Assembly (NCBI GenBank): GCA_963765375.1
Contig: CAVXVZ010000003.1
Span: 372,001 to 436,000, forward strand
Source of the DNA: Roseiarcus sp963765375
GTDB lineage: Bacteria > Pseudomonadota > Alphaproteobacteria > Rhizobiales > Beijerinckiaceae
Reading direction: 5' to 3'
Length of the DNA: 64,000 nucleotides
In this document: positions 51,593 to 58,574 of the stretch, piece after piece
Position numbering within the stretch: position 1 is the stretch's first letter
Layout: each line of letters starts with the position of its first letter
Notes under the pieces: generated by a model
The model's input: the letters and a program-made list of their open reading frames with translations, nothing else
What the model was told of the DNA's origin: nothing
Database searches by the model: none
Translations under genes and position numbers: made by a program

Positions 51593-53172
51593 GTCGTGGC
51601 GCCGTCCTTGTTGTCTTTCAGCGCAATGCCGAGTGCGGCGAGCTCATCGCGTAGCCTATCCGCCTCAGCAAAGTTCTTCGCCGCGCGAGCGGCATTGCGA
51701 CGCGCGATACGATCGTCAATCAAGTTCTGGGTTGACGGGTCGGTCTCAATCGTTCCGTCGCCCAGCGTTACTAATTTGCCCGCAGAACCGGGAACTAACG
51801 AATAGGTCGCTGGCTCCGCGAAGAAATAGTAGGCCCGGCGCAGCTTCATGCGATTGCAGCTGAAGCCAAGAAGGTTGAGGGAGGAACGGAGGGCTGCAAA
51901 GTCTCGCGCCTCCGCAAGCTCATGCACCCGAACCAGCGCCGTGTGTGTATTTAGGTCGTCGGATAGAGCCTCGAGGACCCTCGGGTCCACCGCTCCGCTC
52001 GGCATCGTGTTCGCGTCTAGGAGACCGTACCACTCCTTGAGGAGCTCGTACGCTTGTTCCAACTCTCTAACAGTCCAGTCGATCGGCTGGCGGTAGTGCG
52101 TGCGCAGCATCGCGAGCCGCAGTACCTCTCCGGGCCAGGCGCTGTTTCCAAACTTCCCCGTTGTCAGCAACTCATGGATCGTCACGAAGTTGCCGATGCT
52201 CTTGGCCATCTTCTCGCCCTCGACCTGCAGGAAGCCGTTGTGCATCCAGATGTTGGCCATGCGCTTCGAGCCGAAGGCGCAGCAGGACTGCGCGATCTCG
52301 TTCTCGTGGTGGGGAAAGACGAGATCGACGCCGCCGCCGTGGATGTCGAACACATTGCGGCTCGGGTCGTCGCATTCGAGGCCGCCGCCGAACGGCTCGA
52401 TGAGCGTCGCCATCGACATCGCCGAGCATTCGATATGCCAGCCCGGACGCCCCGGTGCGGCGATGCCGGCCGGGCTCGGCCAGCCCGGCTCGTTCGGCTT
52501 CGACGGCTTCCACAGGACGAAGTCCATCGGGTCGCGCTTGTACGGCGCGACGTCGACCCGCGCGCCGGCCAGCATCTCGTCGAGCGAGCGGTGCGCGAGA
52601 GCGCCGTAGCGCGGCGCGCCGGGCAGGGCGTTCATCGCGGCGGGCGAGAACAGCACGTGATCCTCGGCGACATAGGCGACGCCGCGGGCGACGAGCCGCT
52701 CGATCATCACGCGCATCGTGTCGATATATTGGGTCGCGCGCGGCTCGTGCGTCGGCGGCAGCGCCCCGAGCGCAGCCACGTCCTCATGGAATTGACGCTC
52801 CGTCGCCGCCGTCACCTTGGCGATCGCTTCGTTGAGGGGAAGGTCGGGGTATTCGCGCTCGGCGCGCGCGTTGATCTTGTCGTCGACGTCGGTGATGTTG
52901 CGAACGTAGCGGACATGCTCCGCGCCGTAGCGATGGCGCAGGAGCCGGAACAGCACATCGAAGACGATGACCGGCCGGGCGTTGCCGATATGCGCGAAGT
53001 CATAGACCGTCGGCCCGCAGACGTAGAGCCTGACGGCTCGCGGATCGATCGGGGCGAAATCGTCTTTCCGCCGGGTGAGCGTGTTGTAAAGACGAAGCGT
53101 CGTGTCCCCTTCCGACGGCTTTCCGGCTGCTCGCGAGGCGGTCGGACTGCTGGGTTGACTGGTCGGCGTCAT
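51574..53172 (-). CDS. cysS: Cysteinyl-tRNA synthetase
   Basis: A 532-residue class I synthetase that charges tRNA-Cys. The zinc Cys and start of the active site are in DPRAVRLYVCGPTVYDFAHI, with AHIGN as the HIGH motif; the other zinc ligands lie in WHIECSAMSMATLIEPFGGG and FPHHENEIAQS, and KMSKS is present as GEKMAKSIGNF. The C-terminal 170 residues carry the anticodon-side helices and DDRIARRNAARAAKNFAEAD. The first 23 residues (TPTSQPSSPTASRAAGKPSE) are an extension beyond the usual start. DNA for the C-terminal part (about 51650-52150) is visibly lower in GC than the rest, with AT-rich codons, hinting at a recombined segment. Confidence 0.94.
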   Translation of the reverse strand: MTPTSQPSSPTASRAAGKPSEGDTTLRLYNTLTRRKDDFAPIDPRAVRLYVCGPTVYDFAHIGNARPVIVFDVLFRLLRHRYGAEHVRYVRNITDVDDKINARAEREYPDLPLNEAIAKVTAATERQFHEDVAALGALPPTHEPRATQYIDTMRVMIERLVARGVAYVAEDHVLFSPAAMNALPGAPRYGALAHRSLDEMLAGARVDVAPYKRDPMDFVLWKPSKPNEPGWPSPAGIAAPGRPGWHIECSAMSMATLIEPFGGGLECDDPSRNVFDIHGGGVDLVFPHHENEIAQSCCAFGSKRMANIWMHNGFLQVEGEKMAKSIGNFVTIHELLTTGKFGNSAWPGEVLRLAMLRTHYRQPIDWTVRELEQAYELLKEWYGLLDANTMPSGAVDPRVLEALSDDLNTHTALVRVHELAEARDFAALRSSLNLLGFSCNRMKLRRAYYFFAEPATYSLVPGSAGKLVTLGDGTIETDPSTQNLIDDRIARRNAARAAKNFAEADRLRDELAALGIALKDNKDGATTWEPKR

Positions 53173-53450
53173 CGGGAACTCTTCAACCGTCGTCTCGTGA
53201 TCTGACGGCGCAATCGCGCGCCGCCCGGGATTTGCCGGATGATCGCTTCTCGATGGCTTTTGAGGATAAAGAGACGCGAACCAGCCAGCATTACGCTAGC
53301 GGATAATGATGCAAATCCGGATAATGCGGAGCGCGGGCGTCATGGTCGGCATCCATTCGCCAGGCCGACGCCATTGTCAAGACTTGGCCAGCGCGTGCGG
53401 CTCGAATTTGACGACGATCGGGCGGTTTCGCGTCAGGGAGGGAGAAAACC

Positions 53451-54455
53451 GTGAGCCGAAATACGGGCGGCGGGGGACAGCCTGAAGCAGGGCGGCTGCA
53501 GGCGCAGCGGCAGGCAATCGCCATTCTCGGCGCGCCGGTCGATGCGGGGGCCAGCGTTCCGGGCTCGGCGATGGGGCCTGCGATGCTGCGCACGGCGGGA
53601 ATCGTCAAATCGCTCCGGGACCTCGGCTGCGACGTGGAGGATCGGGGCGATCTCGCGCATCCCCATTTGCTCGTCCATGGCCCCGCCCCTGAAGGAAGGG
53701 CGCACCGGTTCGCTCATGTGGCGGCCTGGGCGCGCGCGCTGGCGCGGGAGACCTACGCGGTCGCACGCGCCGGGCGGACGCCGATCGTGCTCGGCGGCGA
53801 TCACAGCCTGGCGATGGGGTCGATCGGCGGCGTGGCGCGGCATGCGGCCGAGGCGGGGCGCGAACTCTTCGTTCTTTGGCTCGACGCCCATTCGGACTTC
53901 AACACGCCGCTGAGCTCGCCGTCCGGCAACATGCACGGCATGGCGGCGGCGATGCTGTGCCGCGAGCCTGGTTTCGACGCCATGTTCGGCGATGAGCCGC
54001 ACGGGTTCATCGAGCCCGACCGGCTGCACCTGTTCGGCATCCGGTCGATCGATTCGGGCGAGCGGCGGCTGTTGCGGGACCGCGGCGTCGACGTCGTCGA
54101 CATGCGGATGCTGGACGAGCGTGGTTTCGCCGTCTCGATCCGCCGCGTTATCGACCGGGTTCGCGCCCGCGACGGTCTGTTGCATGTCAGTTTGGACGTC
54201 GACTTTCTCGATCCGACGATCGCGCCGGGCGTGGGCACCGCCGTCCCCGGCGGGGCGACTTACCGCGAGGCGCATCTGGTGATGGAGCTTTTGTATGAAT
54301 CCGGCCTTAACCCGTCGCTCGATCTTGTCGAGCTCAATCCCTTCCTCGACGAGCGGGGCAAAAGCGCGCTCCTGCTGGTCGACCTGACCGCGAGCCTGTT
54401 CGGCCGGCAGGTCTACCCAGCCGCGCGCCGCGCGGATCAGGGCGTCGCCGGATGA
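53451..54455 (+). CDS. rocF: Arginase
   Basis: A 334-residue ureohydrolase that cleaves arginine to ornithine and urea. The binuclear manganese site is shown by VLGGDHSLAMGSIGG (His), LWLDAHSDFNTPLSSPSGNM (Asp-x-His-x-Asp), then HGM, and the later VSLDVDFLDPTIAPGVGTAV (Asp-x-Asp). EYNP-like DLVELNPFLDERGKS ends the fold. The start is GTG at 53451 with GGGAGGGAG seven bases upstream. The first 20 residues are an extra Gly/Gln-rich lead before AIAILGAPVDAGASVPG. It precedes mdh by 252 bases and is probably separately expressed. Confidence 0.92.
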   Translation: MSRNTGGGGQPEAGRLQAQRQAIAILGAPVDAGASVPGSAMGPAMLRTAGIVKSLRDLGCDVEDRGDLAHPHLLVHGPAPEGRAHRFAHVAAWARALARETYAVARAGRTPIVLGGDHSLAMGSIGGVARHAAEAGRELFVLWLDAHSDFNTPLSSPSGNMHGMAAAMLCREPGFDAMFGDEPHGFIEPDRLHLFGIRSIDSGERRLLRDRGVDVVDMRMLDERGFAVSIRRVIDRVRARDGLLHVSLDVDFLDPTIAPGVGTAVPGGATYREAHLVMELLYESGLNPSLDLVELNPFLDERGKSALLLVDLTASLFGRQVYPAARRADQGVAG

Positions 54456-54707
54456 GTTCCAATTGCGACCCGATGTCGCGGGAGACGCACTATCCGGGTT
54501 TCCGCCAGGGCTTCGCCGCGGCCAAGGTCCATTTAAGTTGTTGTGATGGCGGAGCCTTGGACCCGGTGACTGTCTCATTGGCGGGATTCTCCGGGCTTTC
54601 GCCGAAAGTTTGGCTTGATCGGGTGCGGCGATAGGTCGATAGCACCAGCGAAGCCCATCAGGCCGGTCAAGATTAACGCGGCGGTCTCGAACTGCGAAAG
54701 AAACTCC

Positions 54708-55674
54708 ATGGCTCGCAAGAAGATTGCTTTGATTGGCGCCGGCCAGATCGGCGGAACGCTGGCGCATCTGGCGGCGATGAAGGAACTCGGCGACATCGTG
54801 CTGTTCGACATCGTCGACGGCGTGCCCCAGGGCAAGGCGCTGGATCTGGCTCAATCAACCCCGGTCGAGGGCGTCAACGCGCGCCTGGCGGGCGCGAGCG
54901 ATTACGCCGCAATTGCCGGCGCCGAAGTCGTCATCGTCACCGCGGGCGTCCCCCGGAAGCCCGGCATGAGCCGCGACGACCTCCTTAGCATCAATCTCAA
55001 GGTGATGGACGCGGTCGCGGCGGGCATCAAGACGCATGCTCCCGAGGCGTTCGTCATCTGCATCACCAACCCGCTCGACGCCATGGTGTGGGCGCTGCAG
55101 AAGTTCTGTGGCCTGCCGCCCAACAAGGTCGTCGGCATGGCGGGTGTGCTCGAACTCGGCCCGTTTTCGCTATTTTTTGGCCGAAGAGTTCAACGTGTCG
55201 GTCGAGGACGTGACCGCGTTCGTGCTCGGTGGCCATGGGGACGACATGGTGCCGTCGGTTCGCTATTCGACGGTGGCGGGCATTCCGCTGCCTGATCTCG
55301 TTAAAATGGGCTGGACGACCCAGCCCAAGCTCGACGCCATCGTCGAGCGCACCCGGAAGGGAGGGGGCGAGATCGTCAACCTGCTGAAAACCGGCTCGGC
55401 CTTCTACGCCCCAGCCGCCTCGGCGATCGCGATGGCCGAATCCTATCTCAAGGATCAGCGCCGGGTGCTGCCCTGCGCCGCGCACTTGACCGGCCAGTAC
55501 GGCGTCGAGGGCGCCTATGTCGGGGTGCCGGTGGTGATCGGGGCGGGCGGCGTCGAGCGCATTATCGAAATTGCGTTCGACGAGACCGAGAAGGCCATGT
55601 TCGCTAGGTCGGTCGCAGCGGTCCACGCCCTCATGGAGGCCTGCAAGGCGATCAATCCCGCGCTAGCAGGCTGA
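54708..55674 (+). pseudogene. mdh: Malate dehydrogenase gene with a single-base frameshift
   Basis: ATG at 54708 opens MARKKIALIGAGQIGGTLAH (NAD loop), DYAAIAGAEVVIVTAGVPRK, ITNPLDAMVWALQKFCGL and VVGMAGVLE. At 55153-55154 the text CTCGAACTCGG has one more A than the expected CTCGACTCGG; without it the frame continues as SARFRYFLAEEFNVSVEDV, FVLGGHGDDMVPSVRYST (catalytic His) and on to the stop at 55674, giving a normal 321-residue Mdh. Mdh oxidises malate to oxaloacetate in the TCA cycle and heads the suc operon here. Since both halves are perfectly conserved and the gene is central, a sequencing or assembly error is more likely than real loss. Confidence 0.9.
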
Positions 55675-55734
55675 TATTGGTCTCAGCAGCCCGCGATCGG
55701 CGGGCGTTGTCTTCGGTTTAAGGTCGTCGCCGCA

Positions 55735-56934
55735 ATGAACATCCATGAATACCAGGCCAAGGCGGTGCTCAGAGCCTTCGGCGTCCCGATCGCCGCCGGA
55801 TTTCCCGTGTTCACGGCTGAAGAAGCGGTCGAGGGGGCGAGAAAGCTTGGCGGACCCCTTTGGGTGGTGAAGAGCCAGATCCACGCCGGCGGGCGCGGCA
55901 AGGGTCGCTTCAAGGAGCCCTCCGCCGGCGACCAAGGCGGCGTTCGGCTCGCCAAGTCGGTCGACGAAGTCAAAACGTTCGCTCAGGAGATGCTGGGCGC
56001 GACCCTGGTGACGGTGCAGACAGGTCCCCACGGCAAGCAGGTCAACCGCCTCTACATCGAGGACGGCGCCAATATCGACAAGGAGCTCTATCTTTCGGCG
56101 CTCGTCGACCGCCAAAACAGCCGGGTGGCGTTCGTCCTCTCGACCGAGGGCGGCGTCAATATCGAGGAGGTTGCGCACCACTCACCGGAGAAGATCCACA
56201 GCTTCGCCGTCGATCCGGCGACCGGGATCATGCCCCATCATGGCCGCGCCGCCGCCCGCGCGCTCGGACTCACCGGCGACCTCGCCAAGCAGGCGGAGAG
56301 CCTGATCGCCAAGCTCTACGCCGCCTTCCTCGCCAAAGACATGTCGATGCTGGAAATCAATCCGCTGATCGTCATGTCGAACGGCCAATTGCGCGTCCTC
56401 GACGCCAAGGTGTCATTCGACGACAATGCGCTCTACCGGCATCCCGACATCGCCGCCCTTCGCGACGAAAGCGAGGAGGACGCCAAGGAGATCGAGGCCT
56501 CCAAGCACGATCTCAACTATGTCGCGCTCGAGGGCTCGATCGGCTGCATGGTCAATGGCGCCGGGCTCGCGATGGCGACGATGGACATCATCAAGCTCTA
56601 TGGAGAGAGCCCGGCGAACTTCCTCGACGTCGGTGGCGGCGCCTCCAAGGACAAGGTCACCGCGGCGTTCAAAATCATCACCGCCGACCCGAACGTGAAG
56701 GGCATCCTCGTCAATATTTTTGGCGGCATCATGCGCTGCGACATCATCGCGGAGGGCGTCATCGCCGCGGTGAAGGAAGTCGGCCTCAAGGTTCCGCTGG
56801 TCGTGCGCCTCGAGGGCACCAATGTCGACCTCGGCAAGAAGATCATCCGCGACTCCGGCCTCAACGTGATTCCGGCCGACGACCTCGACGACGCGGCGCA
56901 GAAGATCGTGAACGCGGTCAAACGCGCGCAATGA
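55735..56934 (+). CDS. sucC: Succinyl-CoA ligase, beta subunit
   Basis: A 399-residue ATP-grasp subunit that binds the nucleotide and, with SucD, makes succinate and ATP/GTP from succinyl-CoA. The start MNIHEYQAKAVLRAFGVPIA is diagnostic; WVVKSQIHAGGRGKGRFKE is the nucleotide clamp, MLEINPLIVMSNGQLRVLDA binds Mg, and NIFGGIMRCDIIAEGVIAAV with LVVRLEGTNVDLGKKIIRDS form the power-helix side. It follows mdh by 60 bases. The usual partner sucD is not directly next but 737 bases on, with a VapBC pair between. Confidence 0.96.
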   Translation: MNIHEYQAKAVLRAFGVPIAAGFPVFTAEEAVEGARKLGGPLWVVKSQIHAGGRGKGRFKEPSAGDQGGVRLAKSVDEVKTFAQEMLGATLVTVQTGPHGKQVNRLYIEDGANIDKELYLSALVDRQNSRVAFVLSTEGGVNIEEVAHHSPEKIHSFAVDPATGIMPHHGRAAARALGLTGDLAKQAESLIAKLYAAFLAKDMSMLEINPLIVMSNGQLRVLDAKVSFDDNALYRHPDIAALRDESEEDAKEIEASKHDLNYVALEGSIGCMVNGAGLAMATMDIIKLYGESPANFLDVGGGASKDKVTAAFKIITADPNVKGILVNIFGGIMRCDIIAEGVIAAVKEVGLKVPLVVRLEGTNVDLGKKIIRDSGLNVIPADDLDDAAQKIVNAVKRAQ

Positions 56935-56998
56935 ACAGTTGCTATGTTGAATTTATCCGGCAAGGGTGCACATAATCAGTGTAACTGTGGAGCCGGGC

Positions 56999-57232
56999 AT
57001 GAAGAACATCACCTTGGCCGTTGAAGACGACATCCTCGAAAGGGCTCGTGTCGTCGCTGCTGAAAAAAGGACGACCGTCAACGCGATGGTACGCGAATTC
57101 CTGACCGAGATCGCGGGTCGAGACGAGCGTCAGAAAAAGGCGCGCGCGGCGCTTTTGGAGTTGATGCGGAATTCGAAGGGACGCATGCGGTCCGATTTCA
57201 AGTTCGACCGCGAGGAATCGCATGAGAGGTAA
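56999..57232 (+). CDS. vapB: VapB-type antitoxin (ribbon-helix-helix)
   Basis: A 77-residue antitoxin. MKNITLAVEDDILERARVVA forms the DNA-binding strand and first helix, EKRTTVNAMVREFLTEIAGR the second helix, and the charged tail (MRNSKGRMRSDFKFDREESH) is the segment that would wrap the toxin. GGAG lies eight bases before ATG 56999; the upstream ATG at 56966 is less likely. It overlaps the vapC start by 11 bases, the usual coupled arrangement. Antitoxins of this type repress their own operon, so a promoter should lie in the 64 bases after sucC. Confidence 0.85.
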   Translation: MKNITLAVEDDILERARVVAAEKRTTVNAMVREFLTEIAGRDERQKKARAALLELMRNSKGRMRSDFKFDREESHER

Positions 57233-57647
57233 GGTGTTCCTCGACACAAATGTGCTTATCTACGCTGCAACGAGCCTGGAGCCGTTCCCGGACAAGTTCG
57301 CGCGCGCCGCGGAGATCATCGCCAAGGAAGAGTTCGGCATATCGACGCAGGTCGTCGGCGAGTTCGTCCGCAACGTGCAGAATTCAAAAAAAATGAAGTC
57401 TCCGCTCACCGATGAAGAAGTCGATGGCTGGATTGAGCGATTGTATGAATTTCCGGTCATTTCGATCGATCGCGAAATCATCATGAACGCTATGTTGTTT
57501 CAGCGCCGCTTTCAGATCGACTTCTGGGATGGCCAGATCCTGGCGGCGGCGCATCGCTTCGGCGCCGACACGCTTCTGACCGAGGACTTGAACGACGGGC
57601 AAATCTACGGCTCGGTGCGCTGCGAAAACCCGTTTCGAGATCACTAG
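57222..57647 (+). CDS. vapC: VapC-type toxin (PIN-domain ribonuclease)
   Basis: A 141-residue PIN-domain RNase. The acidic active site is Asp8 in KVFLDTNVLIYA, Glu near 47 in STQVVGEFVRNVQ, Asp near 103 in QIDFWDGQILAAAHRFGAD and Asp near 119 in LLTEDLNDGQIYGSV. Family members cleave tRNA or rRNA and stop growth when free of VapB. The gene overlaps vapB and ends 24 bases before sucD. Its TCA-cycle location on the same strand means that readthrough could join it to the suc transcript. Confidence 0.9.
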   Translation: MRGKVFLDTNVLIYAATSLEPFPDKFARAAEIIAKEEFGISTQVVGEFVRNVQNSKKMKSPLTDEEVDGWIERLYEFPVISIDREIIMNAMLFQRRFQIDFWDGQILAAAHRFGADTLLTEDLNDGQIYGSVRCENPFRDH

Positions 57648-57671
57648 TCCGTCGAGAGTTGAAAGTTCGTC

Positions 57672-58559
57672 ATGTCCATCCTCGTCAACGCCGAAACTAA
57701 AGTCGTCACCCAAGGCTTCACCGGCAAGAACGGCACATTCCATTCCGAGCAGGCTATGGCCTACGGCACGAAGCTCGTGGGCGGGGTCTCGCCGGGCAAG
57801 GGCGGTTCGATCCATCTCGGACTGCCGGTCTTCGATACCGTCGCCGAGGCGCGGGAGAAAACCGGCGCCGACGCCAGCGTGATCTACGTGCCGCCGGCGG
57901 GCGCGGCGGATGCGATCTGCGAGGCGATCGACGCCGAGACGCCGCTAATCGTGTGCATCACCGAAGGCATCCCGGTCCTCGACATGGCGCGGGTCAAAAG
58001 GGCGCTCCAGGGATCGAAGTCGATCCTGGTCGGCCCGAATTGCCCCGGGGTCATGACGGCGGGCGAATGCAAGATCGGCATCATGCCGGGCAACATCTTC
58101 TCGCGCGGCAGCGTCGGGGTTGTTTCGCGGTCGGGAACCCTCACCTACGAGGCCGTGTTCCAGACGACGCGCGAGGGTCTCGGGCAGTCGACCGCGGTCG
58201 GCATCGGCGGCGATCCGATCAAGGGCTTGGAATTCTTCGACGCGCTCGCCATGTTTCTTGCCGATCCGCAGACTGAATCGATCGTGTTGATCGGGGAGAT
58301 CGGCGGGCAGGCGGAGGAGGACGCCGCAGAGTTTCTGAAAAGCGAGGCGAAGCGCGGCCGGGCGAAGCCGATCGTCGGCTTCATTGCCGGCCGGACCGCG
58401 CCCTCCGGGCGGCGCATGGGGCATGCCGGCGCGATTATCGCCGGCGGCAAAGGGGGCGCCGAGGACAAGATCGCGGCGATGGAGGCGGCGGGCATCCGCG
58501 TGTCGCCTTCGCCGGCCCGGCTCGGCTCGACGTTGGTCGATCTATTGAACGGCAAGTAA
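57672..58559 (+). CDS. sucD: Succinyl-CoA ligase, alpha subunit
   Basis: A 295-residue subunit that binds CoA and carries the phospho-histidine. TKVVTQGFTGKNGTFHSEQA is the CoA-binding Rossmann start, CITEGIPVLDMARVKRALQG the second CoA contact, GPNCPGVMTAGECKIGIMPG, and FIAGRTAPSGRRMGHAGAII holds the active His (GHAGA). Length and motifs are standard. Its start has a weak ribosome site (GAGAGTTGAAAG), which is compatible with coupling to upstream translation, now that of vapC. sucA follows 15 bases on. Confidence 0.96.
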   Translation: MSILVNAETKVVTQGFTGKNGTFHSEQAMAYGTKLVGGVSPGKGGSIHLGLPVFDTVAEAREKTGADASVIYVPPAGAADAICEAIDAETPLIVCITEGIPVLDMARVKRALQGSKSILVGPNCPGVMTAGECKIGIMPGNIFSRGSVGVVSRSGTLTYEAVFQTTREGLGQSTAVGIGGDPIKGLEFFDALAMFLADPQTESIVLIGEIGGQAEEDAAEFLKSEAKRGRAKPIVGFIAGRTAPSGRRMGHAGAIIAGGKGGAEDKIAAMEAAGIRVSPSPARLGSTLVDLLNGK

Positions 58560-58574
58560 AGGAGTCCGCGTCGC

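Noticed and set aside
54452..54634. 60-codon frame overlapping the arginase stop
   Set aside because: The ATGA overlap is tempting, but there is no ribosome site, no family match and a Cys/Ser-rich composition unlike its neighbours.
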